Part shown: positions 35,129 to 44,456 of the stretch, piece after piece
Layout of the letters: each line of letters begins with the position of its first letter
Numbering within the stretch: position 1 is the first letter of the stretch
From: an uncultured Rikenellaceae bacterium
GTDB taxonomy: Bacteria > Bacteroidota > Bacteroidia > Bacteroidales > Rikenellaceae
Direction: 5' to 3'
Assembly: GCA_949287525.1 (NCBI GenBank)
Contig: CASEGL010000003.1
Location: 62,001-126,000, forward strand
DNA: 64,000 nt
Notes under the pieces: generated by a model
Told to the model about the DNA's origin: nothing
What the model saw: only the letters and a program-made list of their open reading frames with translations
Database searches by the model: none
Position numbers and translations under genes: made by a program

Positions 35129-35839
35129 TCAGCGGCCTTGGTTGATGAACGAGACGATGGCGACGGACGTCAGCGCGGCCGTCTCGGTACGTAGCCGGCT
35201 TTCGCCGAGCGAAATCTCCGTAAATCCGGCGGCGCGTGCCGCTGCGATCTCCTCGTCCGAGAAGTCGCCTTCCGGCCCGATAAGGATCAGCACGGGGTCG
35301 CCTGCGCCGATTGCATCGCCGATAAAGGTCCGCCGACCGTCCGCAGCGCAGTGTGCGATCAGTTTCTTGCCGTGGAACGGCATGGCGATCACATCCTTGA
35401 CTGGCGTCATTTCATCCACTGCGGGACGATAGGCCTTGAGCGACTGCTTCATGGCGCTGGTGACGATCCGGTCGCCCCGGTCGCTGCGCAGGGTGCGGCG
35501 CTCGCTGTGGCGGCATTCGATCGGAATGATGCGGTCGATACCGATCTCGGTCGCCTTTTCGAGAAACCACTCGTAGCGTTCCGTGTTTTTGGTGGGGGCG
35601 ACGGCTACGGTCAGTTCGTAGGAGCGGTGGCCGAATGCCGGAACGGTCTCTTCGATCCGGACGGTGCAGTGTTTCGGGTGGGGCTGCTCCAGAACGGCGC
35701 GGTAGAGATTGCCGCGGCCGTCGGTCAGGTGGAGTGTGTCGCCCGCCGTCAGGCGCAGCACCTTCATGCAGTGGGCCGATTCCTCTTCGTTGAGCGTGTA
35801 GGCCGGCAGGGTGATGTCGGGTGCGTAAAATAATTGCAT
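35129..35839 (-). CDS. rsmE: 16S rRNA (uracil1498-N3)-methyltransferase
   Basis: Methylates U1498 of 16S rRNA using SAM. From the ATG at 35839 it has 236 residues, typical for RsmE. It has an N-terminal PUA-like part (MQLFYAPD..., HCMKVLRLTAGD) and a knotted SPOUT domain with ATEIGIDRIIPIECRHSER, LIGPEGDFSDEE and the C-terminal knot SLGESRLRTETAALTSVA. It is the first gene of a minus-strand unit with the chromate transporter pair and diverges from the M3 peptidase gene. Confidence 0.94.
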   Translation of the reverse strand: MQLFYAPDITLPAYTLNEEESAHCMKVLRLTAGDTLHLTDGRGNLYRAVLEQPHPKHCTVRIEETVPAFGHRSYELTVAVAPTKNTERYEWFLEKATEIGIDRIIPIECRHSERRTLRSDRGDRIVTSAMKQSLKAYRPAVDEMTPVKDVIAMPFHGKKLIAHCAADGRRTFIGDAIGAGDPVLILIGPEGDFSDEEIAAARAAGFTEISLGESRLRTETAALTSVAIVSFINQGR

Positions 35840-35864
35840 ATTACGATGTAAATCGGTATTTTTG
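35834..35864 (+). promoter_or_regulatory. Promoter of the M3 dipeptidase gene
   Basis: TTG (35834-35836), 20 bases, then TATTTTTG (35857-35864), exact -7 match; the ATG used is at 35910. The -33 lies inside the first codons of rsmE on the other strand. Confidence 0.6.
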
Positions 35865-35909
35865 TACGTTTTCAAAAAACGGAGAATCGTTTTAAAAACA
35901 TGTAAAAAT

Positions 35910-38036
35910 ATGAAAAAAATCGGATTGATATTAGCCTCCTGCACGGTGATGACCCTCGTGTCGTCCTGCGGAGGCAATGATGGCGGCAACCGCCAGAATG
36001 TCCTGCTCGGCGAGTGGACGACGCCTTACGGGGTGCCTCCGTTCGATCAGATCAAGACATCGGATTACCTGCCGGCCTTCAAAGAGGCCATGAAGCAGCA
36101 TAATGCGGAGATCGAGGCCATTACCTCCTCCAAGGAATCGCCTACGTTTGAGAACACCGTGCTGGCCTACGACAATTCCGGCGAGCTGCTCGGCCGCATC
36201 GGCAACGTGTTCTGGAGCGTGGCTGCTGCCGACACGAATTCCGAAATGCAGAAGGTGCAGGAGGAAGCGGCGTCCATGCTGTCCGAACATTCCGACGGCA
36301 TCATGTTGAACGACAAGTTGTTCGAGCGTATCAAAGCCGTCTATGAACAGCGCGACATGCTCGATCCGATGCAGCGGCGTCTGACCGAGAAGATCTATAA
36401 GGATTTTGTGCGTTCGGGAGCCAACCTGTCGGTCGAGGACAAGGAGGAGTTTATGAAGTTGAACAGCCGTCTGGCTCAGCTTTCGTTCCAGTTCGGCAAG
36501 AACCTGCTTGAGGAAAACGCCAAGTATCAAATGGTGCTGGACGAAGAAGGAGTGAAAGGTCTGCCTGTAACAGTACGCAATGCGGCGCGTGCGGCTGCCC
36601 GCGAGGCAGGTGTGGGCGATCAGAAATATCTCTTCACGCTGTCGCCGGCCAGCATGACGCCGTTCATGACCTATTCGCCGAACCGCGAGTTGCGCGAACA
36701 GATCTATAAGGCCTATACGGAGAAATGTATGCATGGTGACAACCTGGACAACAGCGAGCTGGTGAATGAAATCGTGGAACTGCGCACCAAACGCGCGCAG
36801 CTGCTCGGTTACGACACCCATGCGGCTTATGTGCTGGACGGCAACATGGCCAAGACACCTGAGAATGTGTACGGCCTGCTGGATGAAATCTGGGAGCCGG
36901 CGTTGAATCGTGCCGGCGACGAACTGGCAGCCATGCAGGAAATTAAACTCAAGGAGACCGGCAATACCGATTTTGCCGCATGGGACTGGCCTTATTATGC
37001 CGAGAAGGTGCGCAAGGCGCAGTATGACCTCGATCAGGATGCGCTGCGCGCCTATTTCCCGATGGAGAATGTGCGCCAGGGTATTTTTGAACTGAGCAAC
37101 CGGCTGTACGGCATTACGTTCCGTCCTGCGGTGTTGCCCGTTTATAATGAGGAGTGTGTCTCCTACGAAGTGTATGATACGGACGGTACGCTACTGGGTG
37201 TGCTGTATATGGACCTTTATGTGCGTGCCGGCCGCAAAGGCCCGGGTGCATGGTGCGGTACCTTCCGCAGCCAGTCGTGCGATGCGGAAGGCAACAGGAT
37301 GGTGCCGATCGTATATATCGTGGCCAATTTCCCGCGTCCCAACGGATCCACACCTTCGCTGCTGAGTATGGACGAGACGCGTACGTTCTTCCATGAGTTC
37401 GGCCATGCCCTGCACATGCTGTTCTGCGATGTGCCTTATCGCGGCTTGACCGAGGTGGAGAATGACTTTGTGGAACTGCCGTCGCAGATTATGGAGAACT
37501 GGGCTACCGAGCCGGAAATGCTGCGCAGCTATGCCATCCATTGGCAGACGGGACGCGTGATTCCGGACGAATTGATCGACCGTATCCGCGAAAGCACCCA
37601 TTTCAACCAGGGCTTCGCTACGACGGAGCTGGTGGCTGCCTCCTATATTGATATGGATATCCACAACCGGAAGGAGTTCGTGCCTGTTGATCCCGCCGCG
37701 TTTGAACACCGCGTGCTGAACGAGGAGCGCGGTCTGATCCCGCAGATCGATCCCCGTTACCGCTACACCTATTTTGCCCACATCTTTGACGGCGGTTATT
37801 CGGCCGGCTATTACGGTTATCTGTGGGCCGAGGTGCTGGACAAGGATGCCTATGAGGCCTTTGTCGAGACGGGCGAACCGTTCAACAAGAAGGTGGCCGC
37901 CCGTTTCCGCGAGGAGATTCTCTCCAAGGGCGGTACGGCCGACGGCATGGTGCTGTATGAAAACTTCCGCGGTCGCCAGCCCAGCCGTGAGCCGCTGCTG
38001 CGTTCGCGCGGCATGCTGACCGAAACGCAGGAGTAA
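35910..38036 (+). CDS. dcp: M3 family peptidyl-dipeptidase lipoprotein
   Basis: Zinc metallopeptidase removing C-terminal dipeptides in the periplasm. It has 708 residues. The N-terminus is a lipoprotein signal with lipobox LVSSC (Cys about residue 20), followed by a Gly/Asn-rich tether. The zinc site FFHEFGHALHMLF and downstream Glu (TEVENDFVELPSQ) are intact, and GGYSAGYYGYLWAEVL is the conserved substrate-binding region. The ATG at 35910 gives the signal peptide; an in-frame ATG at 35862 lies on the -7 box. It ends before a good terminator. Confidence 0.94.
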   Translation: MKKIGLILASCTVMTLVSSCGGNDGGNRQNVLLGEWTTPYGVPPFDQIKTSDYLPAFKEAMKQHNAEIEAITSSKESPTFENTVLAYDNSGELLGRIGNVFWSVAAADTNSEMQKVQEEAASMLSEHSDGIMLNDKLFERIKAVYEQRDMLDPMQRRLTEKIYKDFVRSGANLSVEDKEEFMKLNSRLAQLSFQFGKNLLEENAKYQMVLDEEGVKGLPVTVRNAARAAAREAGVGDQKYLFTLSPASMTPFMTYSPNRELREQIYKAYTEKCMHGDNLDNSELVNEIVELRTKRAQLLGYDTHAAYVLDGNMAKTPENVYGLLDEIWEPALNRAGDELAAMQEIKLKETGNTDFAAWDWPYYAEKVRKAQYDLDQDALRAYFPMENVRQGIFELSNRLYGITFRPAVLPVYNEECVSYEVYDTDGTLLGVLYMDLYVRAGRKGPGAWCGTFRSQSCDAEGNRMVPIVYIVANFPRPNGSTPSLLSMDETRTFFHEFGHALHMLFCDVPYRGLTEVENDFVELPSQIMENWATEPEMLRSYAIHWQTGRVIPDELIDRIRESTHFNQGFATTELVAASYIDMDIHNRKEFVPVDPAAFEHRVLNEERGLIPQIDPRYRYTYFAHIFDGGYSAGYYGYLWAEVLDKDAYEAFVETGEPFNKKVAARFREEILSKGGTADGMVLYENFRGRQPSREPLLRSRGMLTETQE

Positions 38037-38055
38037 CGGTCGGGGCAAACCTCTC

Positions 38056-38097
38056 GACGGGCGGATGGCGGCAGGCTGTCCGCCCGTCTCTTTTTTT
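38056..38097 (+). terminator. Terminator of dcp
   Basis: A 10-bp stem (38056-38065 with 38079-38088) followed by CTTTTTTT. Confidence 0.82.
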
Positions 38098-38116
38098 GCC
38101 GGAAGGAGTAGACGAA

Positions 38117-38151
38117 AAAAGCCGGAGTTTCCGATGGGAACTCCGGCTTTT
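38117..38151. terminator. Terminator of meaB (bidirectional)
   Basis: A 13-bp stem (38117-38129 with 38139-38151), A-run on one side and T-run on the other, 21 bp after the meaB stop on the minus strand. Confidence 0.82.
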
Positions 38152-38171
38152 GCATGTGTGGCGGCGGTTGC

Positions 38172-39290
38172 CTATGACTCCTTCTTCAGGTCGCCGAAGT
38201 AGAGGTTGAGCAGCTCTTTGGCGGCAATGAACGAACTCATGCGGCTCTCCAGCACCTTGCGCTCGAAACGCGGCAGTTCGGCCTCGATGTGCGGATCGCG
38301 GTAGAAGCTGTTGCGCAGCGCCTCGTTGATGCTTTCGTACATCCAGTATTTGCTCTGCCGGTTGCGGTTCGTGGTGAAGAAACCGTTTTTGCGGGTGAAG
38401 TCGATGAATTCCGTGACGCCGGCCCAGACCTCCTGCAGTCCCGATCCGTCCACCGCGGAACTGGTCAGCACCCGCGGACGGCATCCCGATTCGGGTTCGG
38501 GAAAGAGGTGGAGTGCGTTTTCGATCTGGCGTCGGGCCAGTTTGGCCTTGGTGAGGTTCTCGCCGTCGGCTTTGGTGATGACCACCATGTCGGCCATCTC
38601 CATGATGCCGCGCTTGATGCCCTGCAGTTCGTCGCCTGCACCGGAGATCTGGAGCAGCATGAAGATATCCACCATCGAGTGGACGGCCGTTTCGCTCTGT
38701 CCGACGCCGACCGTTTCGATGAAGATCGTGTCGAATCCGGCCGCCTCGCAGAGGATGACTGTCTCACGGGTTTTGCGCGCCACGCCGCCCAGCGAACCGG
38801 CCGACGGGGAGGGGCGGATGAAGACGTCCGGATTGGACGAAATGCTCTCCATGCGGGTCTTGTCGCCGAGAATGGAGCCGCCGCTGCGCTCCGAACTGGG
38901 GTCGATGGCCAAAACGGCCAGACGGTGGCCGAGTGAGGTGACCATGCCGCCGATGGCTTCGATGAAAGTCGATTTGCCGGCACCAGGCACTCCCGTAATG
39001 CCCACGCGGATCGATTTGCCGGAGTGGGGCAGGCACTGCTCGATGATTTGCTGAGCCTGTTCGTAGTGTTCCGGCAGGTTGCTCTCCACGAGGGTGATGG
39101 CCTGCGAAAGCACGGTGATGTTGCCCGCAAGGATTCCCTCCACGTACTGTTCGGTCGTGAGCGAGGGACGGCGCTTGCGGCGGAAGTTGGGGTTTACGAC
39201 GGGCTGTGCATCGACGCCTTCCGTGACGTTGAGCGCACTGTCGGTATGTTCGGCCTTGTGCTGGTGTTCCCAGTGTTCGTTGTAGTCCAT
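38172..39290 (-). CDS. meaB: Methylmalonyl-CoA mutase-associated GTPase MeaB
   Basis: G3E GTPase that protects and reloads B12-dependent methylmalonyl-CoA mutase. From 39290 it has 372 residues. Walker A GVPGAGKSTF, the metal-binding DPSSERSGGSILGDKTRM, ETVGVGQSE and the GTP base motif ITKADGEN are present. The first 60 residues are a His/Glu-rich extension (HWEHQHKAEH). An in-frame ATG at 39449 would add a non-conserved segment. The mutase itself is not in the window; the epimerase gene is divergent just upstream, consistent with one pathway. Confidence 0.94.
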   Translation of the reverse strand: MDYNEHWEHQHKAEHTDSALNVTEGVDAQPVVNPNFRRKRRPSLTTEQYVEGILAGNITVLSQAITLVESNLPEHYEQAQQIIEQCLPHSGKSIRVGITGVPGAGKSTFIEAIGGMVTSLGHRLAVLAIDPSSERSGGSILGDKTRMESISSNPDVFIRPSPSAGSLGGVARKTRETVILCEAAGFDTIFIETVGVGQSETAVHSMVDIFMLLQISGAGDELQGIKRGIMEMADMVVITKADGENLTKAKLARRQIENALHLFPEPESGCRPRVLTSSAVDGSGLQEVWAGVTEFIDFTRKNGFFTTNRNRQSKYWMYESINEALRNSFYRDPHIEAELPRFERKVLESRMSSFIAAKELLNLYFGDLKKES

Positions 39291-39498
39291 AAGTGATGAA
39301 ACCTTTTGATTCGGGTTTGTGGTGACGGTACGGTTCGGTACCTTCGCATTATGCGAATTTACGGTTTTTCCGTGAATTTGCATGCACGGGACGGGAATTG
39401 TTGGCGCCGGCCCGGGACGGGACCAGCCGGTCGGCAGAGACGGCGGCATGCGAGAGGAAAAAAAGTGTTTTTTGTCCGGCTTTCTTAAAAAGAAAAAT

Positions 39499-39506
39499 TA
39501 TCTTTG
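39499..39506 (+). promoter_or_regulatory. -7 box of the epimerase-decarboxylase operon
   Basis: TATCTTTG, an exact match, 70 bp upstream of the epimerase ATG. A TTTG at 39471-39474 lies 24 bases before it, longer than the normal spacing. Confidence 0.5.
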
Positions 39507-39576
39507 TAACGTTTCGGGCTTTGGATGGCGCGGAACACGCTGTACGATAGTGTACATAACTCAAAATATTACGGAG

Positions 39577-39990
39577 ATGAACATTTCTCACATCGAACAT
39601 CTCGGAATCGCTGTCAAGAGTCTGGACGAGGCGATACCTTTCTGGGAAAACATCCTGGGCTTCAAATGTTACAACATCGAGGAAGTAGCCGATCAGAAGG
39701 TGAAAACCGCATTCTTTAAGGTAGGACAAACCAAAATCGAACTGCTCGAACCGACCAGCGAGGAGAGTACGATCGCCAAATTCATCGCCAATCGCGGCGA
39801 AGGCGTACATCACGTGGCTTACGCTGTCGAGAATATCGAGGAGGCGCTGGCCGAAGCCGAGAGCAAGGGCGTCCGCCTGATCGACAAGACGCCGCGCAAG
39901 GGCGCCGAGGGGCTGACGATCGCTTTCCTGCACCCGAAATCCACGGGCGGTGTACTGACGGAATTGTGTGAGGACAAAAACAAAAAGTAA
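39577..39990 (+). CDS. mce: Methylmalonyl-CoA epimerase
   Basis: Interconverts (R)- and (S)-methylmalonyl-CoA, linking the mutase to the decarboxylase. It has 137 residues, as usual for this VOC-fold enzyme. Metal ligands are visible: His in [11 protein letters not shown], Gln/Glu in KIELLEP and His in GVHHVAY, with Glu in [15 protein letters not shown] lies 3 bases before the ATG. It starts the operon that continues with mmdA after 122 bp. Confidence 0.94.
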   Translation: MNISHIEHLGIAVKSLDEAIPFWENILGFKCYNIEEVADQKVKTAFFKVGQTKIELLEPTSEESTIAKFIANRGEGVHHVAYAVENIEEALAEAESKGVRLIDKTPRKGAEGLTIAFLHPKSTGGVLTELCEDKNKK

Positions 39991-40026
39991 CGGCTTGGAT
40001 GTCCTCTCTTCCGGGCAGATAGCATT

Positions 40027-40063
40027 TGACGGATATTGACCCGCAAGGGATCGGTATCCGTCA
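40027..40063 (+). promoter_or_regulatory. Stem-loop in the mce-mmdA spacer
   Basis: TGACGGATA (40027-40035) pairs with TATCCGTCA (40055-40063). There is no U-tract (TTTGAGG follows), so it is more likely a processing site or attenuator that sets unequal expression than a full terminator. Confidence 0.45.
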
Positions 40064-40112
40064 TTTGAGGTTGTAGAATAGAAATTATATTATAAATCCC
40101 ATAGGAAATCTT

Positions 40113-41675
40113 ATGAGCGAGAATCAAAACAAAGTGGCGCAGCTGATTCAGCTGCGTGAGGAAGCGAGACTGGGCGGCGGTCAGAAAAGGATCGATGCAC
40201 AGCATGCAAAGGGCAAATACACGGCCCGCGAACGTATCCAGATGTTGCTCGACGAGGGCAGCTTCGAGGAGTTCGACATGTTTGTTACACACCGTTGCTA
40301 TGACTTCGGCATGGAGAAGAGCCACACCTACGGCGATGGCGTCGTAACCGGTTACGGTACGATCGATGGCCGTCTGGTGTACGTGTTCGCGCAGGACTTT
40401 ACCGTTTCGGGCGGTTCGCTTTCCAAGACGATGTCCGAGAAGATCTGCAAGGTGATGGACATGGCCATGAAGGCCGGCGCTCCCTGCATCGGTCTGAATG
40501 ACTCCGGCGGCGCCCGTATCCAGGAGGGCGTGAATGCACTGGCCGGCTACGCCGAGATTTTCCAGCGCAACGTGATGGCATCGGGTGTGATTCCGCAGAT
40601 TTCGGTGATCCTCGGCCCCTGTGCCGGCGGTGCGGTTTATTCGCCCGCGCTGACCGACTTCACCATTATGCGCCGTGATACCAGCTACATGTTCCTGACC
40701 GGTCCGGCCGTTGTGAAAACCGTGACGGGCGAGGATGTGACGCAGGAGCAGCTCGGCGGCGCTTCGGTACATACCAGCAAGTCGGGTGTGGCCGATTTCG
40801 CCACCACCACCGAGGAGGAGACCATGGAGCTGATCCGCAAGTTGATCTCCTACATGCCGCAGAACAACATGGAGGACGCTCCGCTGACCGTCTGCACCGA
40901 TTCGATCAGCCGTCTGGAGGATTCGCTCAACGAGATCATCCCTGACAGCCCGAACAAACCGTATGACATGTACGAAGTGATCCGCGCCATCGTGGATAAC
41001 GGCGATTTCCTCGAAGTACACGAGGCGTATGCCAAGAACGTGATTACCTGCTTCGCCCGTTTCAACGGCCAGAGCGTCGGCATTATCGCCAACCAGCCCA
41101 AATTCATGGCCGGTGTACTCGACATCAACGCTTCGCGCAAGGCTGCCCGTTTCGTCCGCTTCTGCGACGCCTTCAACATTCCGCTGGTAACGCTCGTCGA
41201 TGTTCCGGGCTTCCTGCCGGGGACGGGTCAGGAGTACGGCGGCGTGATCACCCACGGTGCCAAACTGCTCTTCGCCTACTGCGAGGCTACGGTTCCGAAG
41301 GTGACCGTCACGCTGCGCAAGGCTTACGGCGGCGCCTACATCGTGATGTCCTCGAAACACATCCGCGGTGACATCAACTACGCATGGCCGACCGCCGAGA
41401 TTGCCGTGATGGGAGCAAGCGGCGCCGTAGAGGTACTCTTTGCCCGCGAGATTGCCAAGATCGAGGATCCGGCTGCCAAAGCCGCCTTCATCGCCGAGAA
41501 AGAGGCCGAGTACAAGGAGAAGTTCTCGAACCCCTACAATGCAGCCAAGTACGGCTATATCGACGATGTGATCGAGCCGCGCAATACGCGTTTCCGCATC
41601 ATCCGCGCACTCCAGTCGCTGGCTACCAAACGTCTGGCAAATCCGGCCAAGAAACACTCAAATATCCCGTTGTAG
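40113..41675 (+). CDS. mmdA: Methylmalonyl-CoA decarboxylase, carboxyltransferase (alpha) subunit
   Basis: Transfers the carboxyl group of methylmalonyl-CoA to biotin, giving propionyl-CoA. The 520-residue protein has both crotonase-like halves: [16 protein letters not shown] and [12 protein letters not shown] in the first, and [18 protein letters not shown] and [10 protein letters not shown] in the second. Propionyl-CoA carboxylase beta is the closest alternative, but the adjacent OadG-like, biotin carrier and sodium-pump genes indicate the decarboxylase. It ends 3 bp before the next gene. Confidence 0.95.
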   Translation: MSENQNKVAQLIQLREEARLGGGQKRIDAQHAKGKYTARERIQMLLDEGSFEEFDMFVTHRCYDFGMEKSHTYGDGVVTGYGTIDGRLVYVFAQDFTVSGGSLSKTMSEKICKVMDMAMKAGAPCIGLNDSGGARIQEGVNALAGYAEIFQRNVMASGVIPQISVILGPCAGGAVYSPALTDFTIMRRDTSYMFLTGPAVVKTVTGEDVTQEQLGGASVHTSKSGVADFATTTEEETMELIRKLISYMPQNNMEDAPLTVCTDSISRLEDSLNEIIPDSPNKPYDMYEVIRAIVDNGDFLEVHEAYAKNVITCFARFNGQSVGIIANQPKFMAGVLDINASRKAARFVRFCDAFNIPLVTLVDVPGFLPGTGQEYGGVITHGAKLLFAYCEATVPKVTVTLRKAYGGAYIVMSSKHIRGDINYAWPTAEIAVMGASGAVEVLFAREIAKIEDPAAKAAFIAEKEAEYKEKFSNPYNAAKYGYIDDVIEPRNTRFRIIRALQSLATKRLANPAKKHSNIPL

Positions 41676-41678
41676 CAT

Positions 41679-42695
41679 ATGAAAAAACTGAGTTTATTCC
41701 TCATTATGGCGCTGTGCGGACTCGGCTTGTCGGCACAGGGTGTCCTTAATGTCCGGATCAACGAGGTACTCGTCTGCAACGACAACGATATCGTTGACGA
41801 TTATGGCGAGTGCCAGTCGTGGATCGAGTTGTTCAATACGGGGTATGAACGCGTGAATATCGGCGGCTGCTATCTGGGAATCCGATATGCCGACCGTTTC
41901 GACGCACAGGGCAACAAACTGGTCAAAAAGTATTACATTCCCCGCAATAACCCCAACACCAGCATCGAACCGCAGGGCTACCGTCTCTTCTTCTGCGAAG
42001 GCAACGACGAGAAGGGTACGTTCTACACCAACTTTACGCTGGAAGATGCGGCAGTAGATATGGTGATCCTCTACAATGCCAACGGCAAGGATGTCATCAG
42101 CGTGTTCAAGTTCCCTGCCGGCTATCAGCCGCAGCCGGATGAGGCATGGGGTATTCTGGGCAATGCCGAGATCGAGTCGAAACTTTTCCCGACTTTCTCG
42201 CGCAGCGAGCGTCGGCAGATGACGGACGATCAGTATCTGGATGCCGTAGCTGCCGGCCTGCTCTACAAGCCGCAGCCCATGCAGAAGAATACGCCCGCTG
42301 CGACGAACGAGATCGGCGAGGTGGTTCCGCGTCACGAAGTGTTCCGTCAGCATGATCCAGCCGGCGGAGTGATGGCGGTGACGGCCATGGGTGTCGTGTT
42401 CCTGGCACTGGTAGCCATCTTCATTGTGTTCAAGGTGTTCGGTAAGATCATGATCGGTCAGACGAACCGCAAAGAGGCAAAACACAAAGGTGAAAGCGCT
42501 GTGGTTACCGCAAAGGATACCAGTTACAGCGGCGAAGAGGTAGCTGCCATCGCTATGGCACTCCGTCTGTACAGCGAGGATCTGCATGTCAAGGAATCGA
42601 CGGTAATCACCATCAATCACGTCAGCAGACTTTATTCGCCGTGGAGTTCAAAGATTCATGGCATTACGACAGTTCCGGAAAAGAAAAACAGATAA
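41679..42695 (+). CDS. OadG-like (gamma/delta) sodium-pump subunit with N-terminal lamin-tail domain
   Basis: A 338-residue fusion. A signal peptide (about 1-19, ending LGLSAQ) leads to a lamin-tail-like domain (about 22-150, with VRINEVLVCNDNDIVDDYGE, WIELFNTG, GYRLFFCEG). A C-terminal OadG part follows: a membrane segment (about 229-255) and a basic/charged tail that would face the cytoplasm. It sits where the small delta/gamma subunit of methylmalonyl-CoA decarboxylase belongs and probably assembles the complex at the membrane. The periplasmic lamin-tail domain has no known role here. Confidence 0.8.
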   Translation: MKKLSLFLIMALCGLGLSAQGVLNVRINEVLVCNDNDIVDDYGECQSWIELFNTGYERVNIGGCYLGIRYADRFDAQGNKLVKKYYIPRNNPNTSIEPQGYRLFFCEGNDEKGTFYTNFTLEDAAVDMVILYNANGKDVISVFKFPAGYQPQPDEAWGILGNAEIESKLFPTFSRSERRQMTDDQYLDAVAAGLLYKPQPMQKNTPAATNEIGEVVPRHEVFRQHDPAGGVMAVTAMGVVFLALVAIFIVFKVFGKIMIGQTNRKEAKHKGESAVVTAKDTSYSGEEVAAIAMALRLYSEDLHVKESTVITINHVSRLYSPWSSKIHGITTVPEKKNR

Positions 42696-42701
42696 AACGA
42701 T

Positions 42702-43148
42702 ATGAAAGAGTATAAGTTCAAAATCAACGGTAATGCCTATCAGGTAGCCGTAGAAAGTGTAGAGGATGGTGTGGCAACGGTTACCCTGAACGGCACGACC
42801 TACAAGGTCGAACTGGAAGAGGAATTCACCGGCCCCAAACCCGTAAAACCGGTAGCCGTAGCTCCGGCAACCTATCAGGCTACGCCGCAGGCGGCTCCCG
42901 CCAAGGTGGCTGCTCCTGCTCCGGCTTCCGGAAACGATACGCAGCTGCGCAGCCCGCTGCCCGGTACCGTGCTGGAGGTGCGTGTCAAGGAGGGCGACAA
43001 GGTGACCGAAGGCCAGACCCTGATGATCCTCGAAGCAATGAAGATGGAAAACAACATCGACGCCAACAAAAGCGGCGAGATCAAACGGATCATGAAGAAT
43101 CAGGGCGACTCCGTGATGGAAGGCGATGTCTTATTTATTATCGGATAA
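42702..43148 (+). CDS. mmdC: Biotin carboxyl carrier subunit of methylmalonyl-CoA decarboxylase
   Basis: Carries CO2 on biotin between the transferase and the membrane pump. It has 148 residues: an N-terminal small beta domain (about 1-45), an Ala/Pro-rich linker (about 48-75), and the biotinyl domain with the biotinylation lysine in ILEAMKMENNI near residue 111. It is 6 bp after the OadG-like gene and 3 bp before mmdB. Confidence 0.94.
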   Translation: MKEYKFKINGNAYQVAVESVEDGVATVTLNGTTYKVELEEEFTGPKPVKPVAVAPATYQATPQAAPAKVAAPAPASGNDTQLRSPLPGTVLEVRVKEGDKVTEGQTLMILEAMKMENNIDANKSGEIKRIMKNQGDSVMEGDVLFIIG

Positions 43149-43151
43149 CCT

Positions 43152-44321
43152 ATGATGACGTTTCTGGAAGGCGGGTTCGGTGCCTTTATCGGCCAGAACC
43201 TGCAGGAATTCTGGGGTTTCACGGGATTTGCCAACGCGACGTGGGGTCATTTGATCATGATCTGCGTGGGTCTGTTCTTCCTTTACCTCGGAATCAAGCA
43301 TAAGATGGAGCCGATGCTCCTCGTGCCGATCGGATTCGGTATCCTGATCGGCAACATCCCGTTCCACGACGGCATGCAGATCGGTATCTACGAGGAGGGT
43401 TCGGTGCTGAACTATCTCTATTTCGGCGTGAAGAACGGTATCTACCCGCCGTTGATCTTCTTGGGTATCGGTGCCATGACTGACTTCTCGGCGCTGATCT
43501 CCAACCCGAAACTGATGACGATCGGTGCAGCTGCCCAGCTCGGTATTTTCGGTGCCTACATTGCAGCCCTCGCGTTCGGCTTTACGGCTGCCGAGGCCGG
43601 TGCCATCGGTATTATCGGTGGTGCAGACGGTCCTACGGCCATCTTCCTGTCGAGCCGTCTGGCTCCCGACATGATGGGTGCGATCGCCATTGCGGCCTAT
43701 TCGTACATGGCCTTGGTGCCGGTGCTTCAGCCCTGGATCATGAAACTGTGTACCACGAAGAAAGAGCGTCTGATCCGCATGCGTCCGCCGCGTCCCATCT
43801 CCAAGTCGGAGAAGGTGATGTTCCCGATCATCGGTCTGCTGCTCACCTGCTTCCTCGTGCCGTCGGGTCTGCCCCTGCTGGGTATGCTGTTCCTCGGCAA
43901 CCTGCTCAAGGAGAGTGGTGTGACCAAACGTCTGGCAACGACGGCAGGCGGCCCGCTGATCGACATCGTGACGATCCTGATCGGTCTGACGGTCGGCGCT
44001 TCGACGCAGGCTACCACGTTCCTGACCGAAAAGTCGCTGCTCGTGTTTGCAATTGGTGCCGCATCGTTCATTATCGCAACCTTCGGCGGTGTGATGTTCG
44101 TGAAGTTCCTGAACCTCTTCCTCAAGGAGGGTAACAAGATCAACCCGCTGATCGGTAACGCCGGTGTGTCGGCCGTACCGGATTCCGCCCGCGTATCGCA
44201 GGAGATCGGTCTGAAATACGACAAGACCAACCACCTGCTGATGCACGCCATGGGTCCGAACGTGGCCGGTGTGATCGGCAGCGCCGTGGCAGCCGGTATC
44301 CTGCTGGGCTTCCTCGGATAG
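43152..44321 (+). CDS. mmdB: Sodium-ion-translocating decarboxylase beta subunit
   Basis: Integral membrane subunit that decarboxylates carboxybiotin and exports Na+. It has 389 residues with about 9-11 membrane segments. Conserved OadB/MmdB elements are FLGIGAMTDFSALI, GIIGGADGPTAIF (containing the sodium-binding Asp) and NAGVSAVPDSARV. Two ATGs are adjacent at the start. It closes the operon and is followed by a strong terminator. Confidence 0.95.
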   Translation: MMTFLEGGFGAFIGQNLQEFWGFTGFANATWGHLIMICVGLFFLYLGIKHKMEPMLLVPIGFGILIGNIPFHDGMQIGIYEEGSVLNYLYFGVKNGIYPPLIFLGIGAMTDFSALISNPKLMTIGAAAQLGIFGAYIAALAFGFTAAEAGAIGIIGGADGPTAIFLSSRLAPDMMGAIAIAAYSYMALVPVLQPWIMKLCTTKKERLIRMRPPRPISKSEKVMFPIIGLLLTCFLVPSGLPLLGMLFLGNLLKESGVTKRLATTAGGPLIDIVTILIGLTVGASTQATTFLTEKSLLVFAIGAASFIIATFGGVMFVKFLNLFLKEGNKINPLIGNAGVSAVPDSARVSQEIGLKYDKTNHLLMHAMGPNVAGVIGSAVAAGILLGFLG

Positions 44322-44347
44322 TCCGCAGCGGATTCCGCAATCGAATG

Positions 44348-44383
44348 CGGAGGACGGGATCGGTTCCCGTCCTCCGTTTTTTT
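44348..44383 (+). terminator. Terminator of the decarboxylase operon
   Basis: A 12-bp stem (44348-44359 with 44365-44376) followed by seven T. Confidence 0.9.
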
Positions 44384-44456
44384 GTGCGTTGGGCGGAGGC
44401 TATTGTTGTTGCATGGGAGGAGGGTTTGTTCTAAATTTGAAGAAAAATGTACGACA

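Noticed and set aside
35862..35909. A longer start for the M3 dipeptidase
   Set aside because: That ATG lies on the -7 box and would bury the lipoprotein signal peptide.
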